A stretch of 64,000 nucleotides of DNA, from positions 248,001 to 312,000 of the forward strand of contig NZ_FOHU01000003.1 of assembly GCF_900111615.1 (NCBI RefSeq), read 5' to 3'. The position numbers and the translations under genes were made by a program. Positions 8,935 through 18,817 of the stretch are shown piece by piece; position 1 is the stretch's first letter; every line of letters begins with the position of its first letter. The notes under the pieces are model-generated. The model saw nothing but the letters and a program-made list of their open reading frames with translations. It did no database searches and had not been told where the DNA came from. This DNA is from Natronincola peptidivorans (lineage in GTDB: Bacteria > Bacillota > Clostridia > Peptostreptococcales > Natronincolaceae).

Positions 8935-9885
8935 CTATAGCAGCGCCGTTACTACTGCCCCATAATCTCCAATTTTTTCACCTAGTTCTGCAGGAACTAT
9001 TTTAACTGCTTTTCTGGAAGATTCCAATGCTTGAACTTCTATTTCTTTATACATTTCTTCCTTTAAAAATTTTCCTGCTCGTACATAGATACTGCCCACA
9101 ATGATTATTTCAGGATTTAAAATGTCGATGAGGATTGATAATCCCCTCCCAAAATACTTGCCAGAGATTTTAAATACCTCTAATGCATCTCTGTTTCCTG
9201 CTTCGGCAGATTCGGCAACGTCCTTTGTTGTTATATTATTAATTTTTTCTTTAACAAAGGATGCTTTTATTCCTTGTGCTTCTAGCCCTTTTGCTTTTAG
9301 CTTTGCTATTTCTGCAATGCCACCACCACTACAAAATCCTTCAAAGCTTCCAGGCTTTCCATATCCTATGGGTCCATCATCTTGTAAAGGTATATGGCCT
9401 ACTTCCCCAGCCATATTATTGGCACCAGTATATAATTTTCCGTTAAAAATCAGTCCTGCTCCTAAGCCTGTGCCAAAAGTAAGAAAAATCAAATTTTCAT
9501 ACCCTTTTCCTGCCCCATACTTCCATTCTGCTAGAGCGCAGGCATCTGCATCATTTTGAAGTTTTCCCCAAACACCTAGCTTTTCATGGATATAGTGAAG
9601 GATAGGAACATGATGCCAACCTGGAAGATTGGGTGGTGATTGTATAATACCATTTTTGTTGTCAAGAGGTCCACCACAGGAAACACCAATTTTAAAATCA
9701 TTATCTTCTTTGCCATTTGTTTTTAAGATATTTTTTCCTTCTACGATTAAATGCTCCAACATCTGCTTCCAGTTTTTTGTGGTTTTTATTTCCTTTCTAT
9801 CAAAAAAATGAATCTGGTCATTTGATACTTCTGCCAATAGTACTGCTGACTTTGTTCCTCCTATATCAAATCCTAACACAATCAT
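8935..9885 (-). CDS. ROK family sugar kinase (glucokinase-like), zinc motif absent
   Basis: A 316-residue ROK kinase. It begins with the phosphate loop LGFDIGGTKSAV and has the second ATP motif FLTFGTGLGAGLIF and the catalytic EVGHIPL. The usual ROK signature CxCGxxGCxE after the histidine is replaced by a stretch reading GYGKPGSFEGFCSGGG, so the classical zinc site is lost. The sugar substrate cannot be read from sequence. The start overlaps the SIS gene stop (ATGA), indicating translational coupling, and the two proteins probably act on the same imported sugar. Confidence 0.85.
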   Translation of the reverse strand: MIVLGFDIGGTKSAVLLAEVSNDQIHFFDRKEIKTTKNWKQMLEHLIVEGKNILKTNGKEDNDFKIGVSCGGPLDNKNGIIQSPPNLPGWHHVPILHYIHEKLGVWGKLQNDADACALAEWKYGAGKGYENLIFLTFGTGLGAGLIFNGKLYTGANNMAGEVGHIPLQDDGPIGYGKPGSFEGFCSGGGIAEIAKLKAKGLEAQGIKASFVKEKINNITTKDVAESAEAGNRDALEVFKISGKYFGRGLSILIDILNPEIIIVGSIYVRAGKFLKEEMYKEIEVQALESSRKAVKIVPAELGEKIGDYGAVVTALL

Positions 9886-10538
9886 AAGCTTTCTCCAAAC
9901 ATTTCAAATTCTAAAGCTCTACAAATAAAATGATACAATGGGAGATGATATTCCTGTACCTTATATGTCTCCTGTGCTGGTACATTTAATAAAATATCAC
10001 TGAATTTTTTAAGTTCTCCTCCTGTTTCTCCAGTCAGAGAAACTACTAAAACATCCTTCGCCTTGGCTACCTTTGCAGCATAACAAGTATTGGCTGCATT
10101 TCCTGATGTAGATAAACCAATCAGCACATCATTTTTCTTCCCATAGGCATAAACCTGCTGAGCATAAGACATATCAAAGCTTACATCATTTCCATATGCA
10201 GTTAGAAATCCTGTTTGTGCTACCAGAGACACTGCCGGTATGGCTCCCTGAAGGCATCCCATTATGTAATCAAAATCTTTTTCTGAAACATCTTCTTTCA
10301 GTCTTTCTTTAAAATCTTCATCTACTACTCTTTTTATATAAAATTCTTTTAAAAGTTCCCCTACGATATGCTCACTATCTGAGGCGCTTCCACCATTTCC
10401 GCAAACAAGGATTTTGCCTCCTAGTTGTATTCTATTTACCACTTCCTCTACTAATCTTCTAAGCTCCCCTTCAAGATAGGCCATCATTGGATACTTTTCT
10501 TTAAATTCATTTAAGATAACTTCTGTTTTATTTTTCAA
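9882..10538 (-). CDS. SIS-domain sugar phosphate isomerase, GmhA-like
   Basis: A 218-residue single-SIS-domain protein. The phosphate-binding loop VCGNGGSASDSEHIVGE and the second motif GLSTSGNAANT are those of the sedoheptulose-7-phosphate isomerase (GmhA) branch. In this setting, between an RbsABC-type importer and two sugar kinases, it more likely isomerises the phosphorylated form of the imported sugar than makes heptose for lipopolysaccharide. The start is a TTG with AAGGGTG nine bases upstream; no ATG is available nearby. It overlaps the ROK kinase gene by four bases. Confidence 0.82.
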   Translation of the reverse strand: MKNKTEVILNEFKEKYPMMAYLEGELRRLVEEVVNRIQLGGKILVCGNGGSASDSEHIVGELLKEFYIKRVVDEDFKERLKEDVSEKDFDYIMGCLQGAIPAVSLVAQTGFLTAYGNDVSFDMSYAQQVYAYGKKNDVLIGLSTSGNAANTCYAAKVAKAKDVLVVSLTGETGGELKKFSDILLNVPAQETYKVQEYHLPLYHFICRALEFEMFGESL

Positions 10539-10671
10539 TGTATATCACCCTTATGGAACAAATTTTACTTCACCATGCTGTTGTGGCTAGAAACCCTTAC
10601 TCTGCTAATCCTACTCTATGGTCATGAAAAAAATCCACAGTATAGATTCTTTTCATCATCATAGAGGTTTA

Positions 10672-10698
10672 AAGAGGTTACCAAGGTAACCTCTTATT
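10672..10698 (-). terminator. Hairpin after the solute-binding protein gene
   Basis: A perfect palindrome, AAGAGGTTACC paired with GGTAACCTCTT around two bases, lies just after the solute-binding protein stop codon. The U tract on the minus strand is short (TTTAAA), so it may attenuate rather than fully stop transcription into the SIS-ROK genes. Confidence 0.65.
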
Positions 10699-10713
10699 TA
10701 AATGCATCCTTTT

Positions 10714-11649
10714 CTATAAAGCATCTTTGTTTATAACAGAAACTCCTGTATCAACATAGTCTTTATCAACTGTGTTTCCTTCAAGAACCTTAACTGCCGT
10801 CTTCATACCTTCATATCCCATAACATCAGGATTCTGTGCCATTGTAGCTAATAGATTTCCTTCTTGAATCAATTGTAATATGGTATCAGATTTATCAAAT
10901 CCTACTCCTATAACTTCTCCACCTGCTTCTTTAATGGCATTTCCTGCTCCTACAGTAGATCCTTCATTTGCTCCAAATATACCAACAACGCCCTCAGTAA
11001 TATAATTAGCTGCTATATCCTTTGATCTTGCTGCATCTCCTTCTCCATACTGTGTCTCAAGAATTTCAAAATCCTTTCCTTCAAATGCTGCCCTAAAGCC
11101 TTTTTCTCTTGCTACAGTAGAGGCTGTTGATGCGTTTACATTGACTATACCAATCTTGCCAGATGTTACACCCTTAGCTTCTAATGCTTTAATCATTTCC
11201 AACCCTGCAGTTGTACCAGCTGCTTCATTATCAGTGGCCAAGGTTTGCTCCGCTGGAAAGTCAGCAGGTGAGTCAACATATACGATTTTTACTCCTTCTG
11301 CCTCTGCCTCTCTAAGGGCTGATGTTACTGCCGTTGGTCCATTTGCCGCAAGAAGTATTGCATCTGCTCCACCAGCAATAGCATTATTGATACTTTCGAT
11401 TTGCTTTGCATCGTCTTTTACATCAGGAGCAAGCCATACATAGTCTACATTACCTAGCTCCTCTGCAGCTTTTTTTGCTCCTCCATCAACAGTTACCCAA
11501 TGCTGGTCCATCTGGTCCATGGTTATAAGATAGACCTTATAGTTTCCACCTTCGCTACCTTCAGTGCCTGTGCCAGTGTCGCTTGCACATCCTACTAACC
11601 CAATAATAAGCACTAAGGTTAAAACTACTCCAATAATTTTTTTCTTCAT
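10714..11649 (-). CDS. Sugar ABC transporter substrate-binding lipoprotein (RbsB-like)
   Basis: A 311-residue lipoprotein. The signal peptide ends in the lipobox LVGC with Cys21, followed by a flexible Gly/Thr/Ser linker. The rest is a type 1 periplasmic-binding fold (Peripla_BP_4), beginning YLITMDQMDQHW, with the hinge motif typical of ribose/galactose-type receptors. It should be anchored outside the membrane and deliver a pentose or hexose to the permease encoded just upstream in the operon. GGGGGATTAGGT precedes the ATG. The sugar itself cannot be named from sequence. Confidence 0.9.
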   Translation of the reverse strand: MKKKIIGVVLTLVLIIGLVGCASDTGTGTEGSEGGNYKVYLITMDQMDQHWVTVDGGAKKAAEELGNVDYVWLAPDVKDDAKQIESINNAIAGGADAILLAANGPTAVTSALREAEAEGVKIVYVDSPADFPAEQTLATDNEAAGTTAGLEMIKALEAKGVTSGKIGIVNVNASTASTVAREKGFRAAFEGKDFEILETQYGEGDAARSKDIAANYITEGVVGIFGANEGSTVGAGNAIKEAGGEVIGVGFDKSDTILQLIQEGNLLATMAQNPDVMGYEGMKTAVKVLEGNTVDKDYVDTGVSVINKDAL

Positions 11650-11708
11650 ACCTAATCCCCCATTTTTATTTTTTATTTTAAAGCTTTCGCTTTAAGAACC
11701 TAAATACA

Positions 11709-12722
11709 TTAAGCTTTGATTTTTGCTTTTTTAGCTTTGCTTTTATTGGCTCTTACCACTAAGTCTAGAAGAACGGAGATAATAACAATAATTCCTATTA
11801 CGATATTTCTTATGGCTACAGGAGCACCGGCAAATTGAAGTCCATTTTGCAATACCCCCCAGATGGAGGCGCCAACAATTGTTCCAAGAAGTATTCCTTG
11901 ACCGCCCAGGGTGCTAACTCCACCTATAACCGATGCTGCTACTGCATAAAGCTCGTAGGTTGTACCTGCGTCCATGGTACCCATACCACTAATAGCTGTC
12001 ATCACAAGGCCTACAGTAGCAGCACATACTGCACTTACTAGATAAGCTTTGGTGATTGTACTAGCTATATTGACTCCAGAGAGATGTGCAGCATGGATAT
12101 TACTGCCTACGGCATAAATATGTCTTCCTGTTCTAGTCCTGCTAAGGATAAAATTAAATACCAGCCAAATAGCAAGAGCAATCCATATCGTATTATATAG
12201 TCCAAAGGTTTTACCATAATAAAAGAAATTCCTAAATCCTTCCGCTCCTATTCCTATAGAGTCAGTATTGTAGTTGTTATTAACAATCTGTGCTATACCT
12301 CTTGCTATGGTCATAGTACCCAAGGTTGCTATAAAAGCTGGAAGCTTGGCTTTTGATATAAGCTGTCCGTTTAACAGCCCTATAGCAAGTGCTGCTATAT
12401 AGGTAAACCCTACTGCAAGCCAAGGGTTCATCCCCTTTGTCATAAGTGTAGCTGAAATCATACAGCTCATTCCTACAACCGATCCTATGGACAAATCAAT
12501 GTTCCCTGTGATCAGTACATAGGACTGTCCGATACCAATTAATATAATAGGCGCAATCTGTCTTAATAGGTTGGAAATGTTTCTATTAGAAAAAAAGTTA
12601 GGATTTAATAAGCCAAATACGATAATAAGCACTAAAAGTCCAATTGTTACTGTGACAACCTGCCCCATTCCTCTTTTAGAAAAAACCTTCATCAATTTAC
12701 TAGGTATTTTTTTGTTTTCCAT
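11709..12722 (-). CDS. Sugar ABC transporter permease (RbsC-like)
   Basis: A 337-residue permease of the BPD_transp_2 family with eight to ten hydrophobic helices. The region SYVLITGNIDLSIGSVVG and the cytoplasmic loop AVGSNIHAAHLSGVN are typical of RbsC/XylH proteins. The ATG at 12722 is preferred because GGGGGAG lies eight bases upstream; the TTG at 12749 would overlap the preceding gene. It forms the membrane channel with the ATPase encoded 23 bases upstream and the lipoprotein receptor downstream. Confidence 0.9.
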   Translation of the reverse strand: MENKKIPSKLMKVFSKRGMGQVVTVTIGLLVLIIVFGLLNPNFFSNRNISNLLRQIAPIILIGIGQSYVLITGNIDLSIGSVVGMSCMISATLMTKGMNPWLAVGFTYIAALAIGLLNGQLISKAKLPAFIATLGTMTIARGIAQIVNNNYNTDSIGIGAEGFRNFFYYGKTFGLYNTIWIALAIWLVFNFILSRTRTGRHIYAVGSNIHAAHLSGVNIASTITKAYLVSAVCAATVGLVMTAISGMGTMDAGTTYELYAVAASVIGGVSTLGGQGILLGTIVGASIWGVLQNGLQFAGAPVAIRNIVIGIIVIISVLLDLVVRANKSKAKKAKIKA

Positions 12723-12745
12723 ACTATAATCTCCCCCATTCTTTC

Positions 12746-14263
12746 TCAAGCTTCTATTTGCTCATTTATTTTTTTGTCAAATTTGGTGGCATATTCAAGA
12801 ATAACATCCTGGGTAGCCTCTTTAATATCAAGCTCTTTCGTGATCCTTCCATCCGCCATAACCAGTATTCTGTCACTGATTCCTAGTATCTCTGGCATTT
12901 CAGATGAAACAAAAAGCACGCCTATTCCCTGACTTTTTAATTCATTCATGAGATTATAGATTTCAACCTTTGAAGCCACATCAATTCCCCTTGTAGGCTC
13001 ATCAAATATAACAACTCTGGAATTTCTTACTAACCATTTACCTACAACAACCTTTTGTTGATTACCACCAGAAAGACTGTCTGCATCTGTCTCTGCATTA
13101 GCTAATCTAATGTTAAGATTATCTACTGATTTTGTTGTTATTTCTTCCTCTTTTTTTCTATTCACAATACCTAATGTATTGGCTATGATATCAAGATTAG
13201 GAAGGGCTATATTATCTCTTATACTAAGCTTTGTACATAGTCCATCTTTTTTTCTGTCCTCTGGTACTAGTACGATTCCAGAGTTTATTGCATCTATGGG
13301 CTTGTTAATTTCTACTTCTACGCCATCAATCATGATTGCTCCGGATTCCTTGGAATCAGCACCAAATAATGCTCTTGTGGTTTCTGTCCTTCCCGCTCCC
13401 ATTAATCCAGCTATTCCAACTATCTCACCTTTATAAAGGGAAAAACTGATATCTCTAACCATTTTCCCTGCATTTAAATTTTTTACTTCCAGTATTTTCT
13501 CTTCAACTTTTTTGTCTATTCGCGGGAATTTCTCAGTAATTTCTCTCCCCACCATATAAGCTATAATCTCTCTAAGGCTTGTATCTTGATAATCCATGGA
13601 GGTTATATATTGTCCATCCCTTAAAATCATAACTCTATCAACAATATACTGAAGCTCTTCAAGTCTATGGGATATATATACGATGCCATGTCCTTCCTTC
13701 TTTAATCTTTTAATAATTGCAAACAAATCATCAATTTCCTTAGATGTTAAAGCTGATGTAGGCTCATCCATAATAAGTATTTTTGCCTTTGTAGATAGTG
13801 CTTTAGCGATTTCAACCATTTGCTGTTTGGATACAGATAGATCTCCAACAATTGTTTCGGGGTTAATATCAATATTTAATCCATCTAGAATCTTGCCAGC
13901 CTCATCATTCATTTCTTTATCCGATAAAACACCTTTTTTTGTTACTTCTCTGCCTAGAAAAATATTTTGTGCAACTGTTAGATGGTCACACATATTAAGC
14001 TCCTGATGAATAATGGCTATACCTAGCTCCTGAGCTTTAACTGGATTCATATCATCAATGGTCTCTCCAAATATTTTTATCGTACCTTGATCTTTGGTAT
14101 AGACACCGGATAATATTTTCATAAGGGTGGATTTACCCGCCCCGTTTTCTCCAAGCAACGCAAGCACTTCTCCTGATTTTAATTTAAAAGAAACATTATC
14201 AAGAGCTTTTACTCCTGGGAAATTCTTGTAAACGTTTTCTAATTCAACAATATAATTATCCAT
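12746..14263 (-). CDS. Sugar ABC transporter ATP-binding protein (RbsA/MglA-like)
   Basis: A 505-residue protein with two fused ABC domains. Domain 1 is intact: Walker A GENGAGKST, signature LSVSKQQ, Walker B ILIMDEPTSAL. Domain 2 has the family-typical altered Walker A (GLMGAGRTET), a normal signature LSGGNQQ and Walker B VVIFDEPTRGID. It powers import of the sugar bound by the RbsB-like lipoprotein. It should not be confused with the related but degenerate protein encoded immediately upstream (14380-15816). Confidence 0.92.
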   Translation of the reverse strand: MDNYIVELENVYKNFPGVKALDNVSFKLKSGEVLALLGENGAGKSTLMKILSGVYTKDQGTIKIFGETIDDMNPVKAQELGIAIIHQELNMCDHLTVAQNIFLGREVTKKGVLSDKEMNDEAGKILDGLNIDINPETIVGDLSVSKQQMVEIAKALSTKAKILIMDEPTSALTSKEIDDLFAIIKRLKKEGHGIVYISHRLEELQYIVDRVMILRDGQYITSMDYQDTSLREIIAYMVGREITEKFPRIDKKVEEKILEVKNLNAGKMVRDISFSLYKGEIVGIAGLMGAGRTETTRALFGADSKESGAIMIDGVEVEINKPIDAINSGIVLVPEDRKKDGLCTKLSIRDNIALPNLDIIANTLGIVNRKKEEEITTKSVDNLNIRLANAETDADSLSGGNQQKVVVGKWLVRNSRVVIFDEPTRGIDVASKVEIYNLMNELKSQGIGVLFVSSEMPEILGISDRILVMADGRITKELDIKEATQDVILEYATKFDKKINEQIEA

Positions 14264-14379
14264 AAAAACCCCCTAATTAAGCTTCCTCCATGCGATTCTT
14301 TAGATAAATAATATCATAATTTAAAAACCAACATGGTAGAGATTCTTTTAAATTAGGGGGACATTTATTAGATGTTTTT

Positions 14380-15816
14380 TTAAAGTGCTAAATTTTCTTT
14401 ATTATAATTCTTTAGGAACTTTCCATCCTCCATCACCAAGAGTCTGTCAGAAACTGTTAAGGTATCAGATATATTTACAGCAAGAATGATAATGGCAACA
14501 CCTTTTTTCTTTAGTTTATTGATCAGTTCTATGATTCTTCCTCTTAAATACATGTCTGCGTCAGAAAAGGGCTGCATGATAAAAACGACTTTTGGGCTAA
14601 ATATATGTACTCTAAAATAGACTAGCTCATATAGGGATTTGGCATCAAGCCCTCTAATATCCTTTGCATCTACATCCTTTCCTACCAATGCTCTATATTC
14701 TTCCTTTATATGTTTTATTATCTTTTTATTGATAATACTTTTATTTAGTTTGCGGTCCATAAGAAAGGTTAGATTTTCTATATAGGACATATCATAAAAC
14801 AATATTTTATTCACAGGGTTTTCAGGTAGAAACACCACTTTGTTTAACAATAGATTATTGGCATTGATAGGATCAATAGTGTGATTATCTAGTAGAATAT
14901 CTCCACCTATAGGTTGATTGCCTCCACTAAATATTCCAACGATATCTTGGATGCCCTTATTGTTAATATCAAGAATTGTTATACATTCACTTCGCTTTAC
15001 AGAAAAGCTTATGCCCTTCAGGTTTTCTGTTGCAAAATTTCTTAATTCAAAAATTCCTTTGTTTTTGCTTCGTTCATTTAACTCAATGCTGTTATCAAAG
15101 GAGATAATATAAGGCTTTAATATTTCATCTGAAAAATCTTTTTTATCTACTACCTTGATAATTCTTCCGTTTTCTAAAAGGCAAGCCCTATCACATATCT
15201 TGAATACCTCTTCATGGTGATTGGCCATATAGAGAAAGGCTATGCCTTGGTTTTTATAATATAGAATTAGCTTTTGGAAGTCCCAGAGCTCTTCAATACT
15301 TAAAAAGCTAGATAGCTCATTCAGTATGATTAACTGTGCACCACTTATTACCGCTTTAATCAGTTCAATAACTGTTTTTTCAAAGAGGGATAATTCAGAA
15401 ACATATTGGTAGGTTTCTATTTCTATTCCCAGGTGTTTTAATAATTCATCCGTTTTTTCTTTTAATTTTTTTTCCTTTATTATATAGTCATGAAAAGTAT
15501 GATTAAGAACGTTAATATTATCTGTTACCTTGAGATCTTCTACTAGTTTTGTCTCTTTGTCTATTGAGTAAACTTTATTGTTGGTCATACTGCTGTGCTC
15601 ATAATAGTTTACAAGCTTTTCATTAAAATAAATTCTGCCAAAATTAATGGATACATTTTGTGATATGATTTCAATAAGCTGCCTTTTCCCATGATTGTTC
15701 AAGGGTAATAAACCTACAATTTCCCCTTTGAAAACATGGAAGTTTATATTATCAAGATAGGTAATGCCCTCTATCTTTCTTGTTACATTCTCAATTCTTA
15801 ATATTTCTTCTCTCAT
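14380..15816 (-). CDS. Degenerate double ABC ATPase, RbsA-like, probable regulator
   Basis: A 478-residue protein with the two-domain RbsA layout in which nearly every catalytic motif has decayed. Domain 1 has LPLNNHGKRQL in place of GxxGxGKST and ILNELSS in place of MDEPTS. Domain 2 has ILDINNKGIQD in place of Walker A and VFIMQPFSD in place of Walker B; neither domain has an LSGGQ signature. It is unlikely to drive transport. It lies between the sensor kinase gene (9-base spacing to its GTG, 33 to the chosen ATG) and the functional importer, so I infer a signalling role. The ATG at 15816 is preferred because GAGG lies eight bases before it. Confidence 0.75.
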   Translation of the reverse strand: MREEILRIENVTRKIEGITYLDNINFHVFKGEIVGLLPLNNHGKRQLIEIISQNVSINFGRIYFNEKLVNYYEHSSMTNNKVYSIDKETKLVEDLKVTDNINVLNHTFHDYIIKEKKLKEKTDELLKHLGIEIETYQYVSELSLFEKTVIELIKAVISGAQLIILNELSSFLSIEELWDFQKLILYYKNQGIAFLYMANHHEEVFKICDRACLLENGRIIKVVDKKDFSDEILKPYIISFDNSIELNERSKNKGIFELRNFATENLKGISFSVKRSECITILDINNKGIQDIVGIFSGGNQPIGGDILLDNHTIDPINANNLLLNKVVFLPENPVNKILFYDMSYIENLTFLMDRKLNKSIINKKIIKHIKEEYRALVGKDVDAKDIRGLDAKSLYELVYFRVHIFSPKVVFIMQPFSDADMYLRGRIIELINKLKKKGVAIIILAVNISDTLTVSDRLLVMEDGKFLKNYNKENLAL

Positions 15817-15849
15817 AATCCCATCCTCATATAATGCCACGTGGAAGCA

Positions 15850-16857
15850 TTAATCCATTATTAAAGGTATTGTTATTTCAACATCTGTTCCTGCTCCTAC
15901 TTTGCTATATACATAAATGCCGTATTCATCACCAAAAATAAGCTTAATCCGATTGTTTACATTAAGTAATGCTATACCGCCTTTATTTTTATCTTCCTTC
16001 ATATATTCAAGAGAGGCTCCTCTAAGCTTTTCATTTAGTGTTCTAACCCTCTCCTCTTCTATACCTACACCATTATCAGATATTGTAATAATGAGTCTTT
16101 TTCTTGTTGCTAGAACCTTTAATGTCAATATCCCCATTCCCATTTTCCGTTCTACCCCATGAAAAATAGCATTTTCGAAAATAGGCTGCAGGGTCAGCTT
16201 CGGTATTCTTGCTTTAAGTATCTCTTCATGATCATCTGCCTGAATCTGTATACTATAGTCTAGCTTTTCACCAAATCTAAATTTCTGTATTTTATAATAG
16301 TCTTCCACATTTGCTATTTCATCTTCAAGGCTTACAAGCCTATCTACATTTGATATTGTATATCTAAAAAAAGTTGCCAAAGTTTCCGTCATATTGGCAA
16401 TACTGTCTACCCCTTCGATTAATGCTTCACTTCTGATTCCTTCCAGTGTATTGTATAGAAAGTGAGGATTAATCTGATTCTGAAGAGCTAAGTATTCAGC
16501 ATGCTTTTTAGAGCCTTCAATTAGCTCTTTTGTATCAATGATCTCTTTAAACTTTTGAAAAGCCAGTAACGATTCGTGATTGAAGGGTACTCTAAGGTCA
16601 AAAACTCCTTTAAATATATATCCTTCGTGAAAAAGCCTTAATACTTTGTTGCTTTCTTTATAGGGTATATAAATCCATTTATAGGAAAGATATAGACCCC
16701 CTGCTGTAATAATTGTGTATATGAATAAAAAAACATAGGTTCCCTTGCTGATAGAACTAGATATCAAGTGTAAAAAAGTAATTAGCAGCATAATAATCAT
16801 AACCATCAGAACAATAAAAATTCTATCAAATAAATAAAATCCTCTTTTTTCCTTCAT
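15850..16857 (-). CDS. Sensor histidine kinase, YesM/LytS type
   Basis: A 335-residue kinase of the His_kinase (PF06580) family. Two adjacent transmembrane helices (about 10-30 and 37-60) are joined by a very short loop, so there is almost no external sensor domain and no obvious HAMP. The phosphoacceptor block is QNQINPHFLYNTLEG; the ATPase domain has NAIFHGVE (N box), ISDNGVGI (G box) and a GGIALLNVNNR end. It presumably phosphorylates the AraC-type response regulator encoded upstream, with 9 bases between the genes. The signal is likely supplied by a partner protein. Confidence 0.88.
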   Translation of the reverse strand: MKEKRGFYLFDRIFIVLMVMIIMLLITFLHLISSSISKGTYVFLFIYTIITAGGLYLSYKWIYIPYKESNKVLRLFHEGYIFKGVFDLRVPFNHESLLAFQKFKEIIDTKELIEGSKKHAEYLALQNQINPHFLYNTLEGIRSEALIEGVDSIANMTETLATFFRYTISNVDRLVSLEDEIANVEDYYKIQKFRFGEKLDYSIQIQADDHEEILKARIPKLTLQPIFENAIFHGVERKMGMGILTLKVLATRKRLIITISDNGVGIEEERVRTLNEKLRGASLEYMKEDKNKGGIALLNVNNRIKLIFGDEYGIYVYSKVGAGTDVEITIPLIMD

Positions 16858-16866
16858 CTCATTCTC

Positions 16867-18477
16867 CTATGCAAATATTTTTCTATACTCATTAGGCTTC
16901 AAGCCCGTATGTTTGATAAATGATTTAGTAAAGTATTTGGCATCATGATATCCCACCATGAGGCATATATCCTGTATCCTTAGATCAGATTCTTTTAACA
17001 AATCTTTTGCCTTTTCAACCCTTACCTTAGAGAGGTACTCTATAAAAGAAGTTCCTGTCTCTTTCTTAAAAAGACTGCTAAAATAACTTGGACTGAATCC
17101 TATATGTACACCTAAATCCTCTAAAGTGATATTTTTCATGTAATTTTCTTCTATATATTTTTTTGCTTCTCTGATTTGTCTAAGATGATTATGAGGTTTA
17201 TTTTCAGAGATAACACTTAAGGAAGAGGTTATATAATTTAATATTAAATTAAACAAACCATCAATAGAATTACAATCCTCTATTGTAATTTTTAGTTTAG
17301 TATAATCCTCAGGAACATGATCAATTTTCATGTTGTTATTTTTCATGGTTATATAATAAATGCTTCCTATCTCATTGATCATTCTTTTTAAATCAGTTCC
17401 TCTTATGTTTCTAAAGCTGATATCTCTTTTAAAATTAAGCAGTAATTTTTTTACCTCATCTCCATCTAATACCTCTACCGCTTTAATAAATTTCTTGGAA
17501 AAATTACTGAAGACATCTTCTATTTCAGTGTTATCTGTTCTTATTTTATCGAGTTTTATTATTTTTCTTGTCCCTTTTAGTATTCTATCCTCAATTAATA
17601 GTTTTGCTGATTCAAATGATTCTGCAATATCTTTTAATTCTTTTACTTCCTCCCCCAACGCAACTGTAACTTCAAGCTTCTCAGCAGTAGAAATCCTTTG
17701 ATTGAAATATTCTAAAACCCGTAAAAAAACTGCCTCCATTTGCTTTTTCTTCTTTTGATTATAATTCATCACAATATATAAATTGTTTTTGTTTCTGATA
17801 CTATCTACTTCATAGGTAATATTTTGCAGCTTTGATTTAATCATATCCACTATTTCATTCATCATAGTTTTTATATGCCCTAAATCCTCTTTGCTTCTAT
17901 AATCAAGCTTTAAAGCAGCTATACTGAAAAAGCCCTCTTGAAAATGGAAATGATGATTTTCATTGATCTCCTTTATGGTATATTCTTTAAAGCCCTCTGA
18001 ATTGTAGAATAGGAAATTACTTAAAAATGATTCTCTTATTCTATTTGCATCATTTTTAAGTATTAATTCATACTCTTTTTCTAAGCTGCTCTGATACTTA
18101 TTCTTTTTTACATGTTCCCCTACTTTAAGCAGGGTTTTATATAAGTCCTCTTTATTGATGGGTTTAAGAAGGTACTCTTTTACACCAAACTCTATTGCTC
18201 GCTTGGCATATTCAAATTGTCCATATCCACTTATTATAATAAATTCCAAAGTGTTATTGATTTTTTTAGCTTTTTCTATCATATCTAGCCCATCATAACC
18301 AGGCATTCTAATGTCGGTAATAACGATGTCTGGATTTTCTTTTTCAATAAGTTCAAGGGCTTCGATACCATTATTGGCAGTTCCCACTATAAGCATATCT
18401 AGCTTATCCCAATGGATAAGTTTAATGATAAGCTTGCATATTCGAGTTTCATCATCTGCAATTATCACTCTAATCAT
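16867..18477 (-). CDS. AraC-type response regulator, YesN family
   Basis: A 536-residue regulator. Residues 1-120 are a receiver domain with the acidic pair IIADDE, phosphorylation site Asp55 (VITDIRMPG) and Lys105 (YLLKPIN). A long middle region of unknown fold follows. The last 100 residues are an AraC DNA-binding domain with both helix-turn-helix units, ending in YFTKSFIKHTGLKPNEYRK. The ATG at 18477 follows AGGAG by nine bases. It is the first gene of the sugar locus and most likely activates the importer genes behind it. Confidence 0.88.
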   Translation of the reverse strand: MIRVIIADDETRICKLIIKLIHWDKLDMLIVGTANNGIEALELIEKENPDIVITDIRMPGYDGLDMIEKAKKINNTLEFIIISGYGQFEYAKRAIEFGVKEYLLKPINKEDLYKTLLKVGEHVKKNKYQSSLEKEYELILKNDANRIRESFLSNFLFYNSEGFKEYTIKEINENHHFHFQEGFFSIAALKLDYRSKEDLGHIKTMMNEIVDMIKSKLQNITYEVDSIRNKNNLYIVMNYNQKKKKQMEAVFLRVLEYFNQRISTAEKLEVTVALGEEVKELKDIAESFESAKLLIEDRILKGTRKIIKLDKIRTDNTEIEDVFSNFSKKFIKAVEVLDGDEVKKLLLNFKRDISFRNIRGTDLKRMINEIGSIYYITMKNNNMKIDHVPEDYTKLKITIEDCNSIDGLFNLILNYITSSLSVISENKPHNHLRQIREAKKYIEENYMKNITLEDLGVHIGFSPSYFSSLFKKETGTSFIEYLSKVRVEKAKDLLKESDLRIQDICLMVGYHDAKYFTKSFIKHTGLKPNEYRKIFA

Positions 18478-18770
18478 ATGCTTCAACTCCTCTTATAGTA
18501 TTTTCCATTTAAAAAAAGTATTCCTTGAAAGGATTTATCGGTTGATTATTTTAAAGCCCTTTACAAAATTTATAGCTTCTACAAAGTTTTAAAATGATTA
18601 TACTTTTCTATTGATTATAATAATCTTATTGTACCAATGTTTGGTTTTTTTTGCATCTATATTATGGAAATCTTCCTAGGTCCTGTTAAAACTCATACTG
18701 GGTTTGAAGATGCTGATTTTTCTTTAGTTGTTAATCTTACAGAGGAACTCCCTTCTCTGGTTCTTTAATC

Positions 18771-18817
18771 AAAAAAGGACCCAAGCTATCACTGATTTTC
18801 AGCATTTGGTCCTTTCC
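18771..18817 (-). terminator. Terminator of the gcv-lip operon
   Basis: On the minus strand AAGGACCAAATGCTGA pairs imperfectly with TCAGTGATAGCTTGGGTCCTT and is followed by a T run. It lies about 120 bases after the lipA stop codon and overlaps the end of the msrB relic. Confidence 0.75.
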
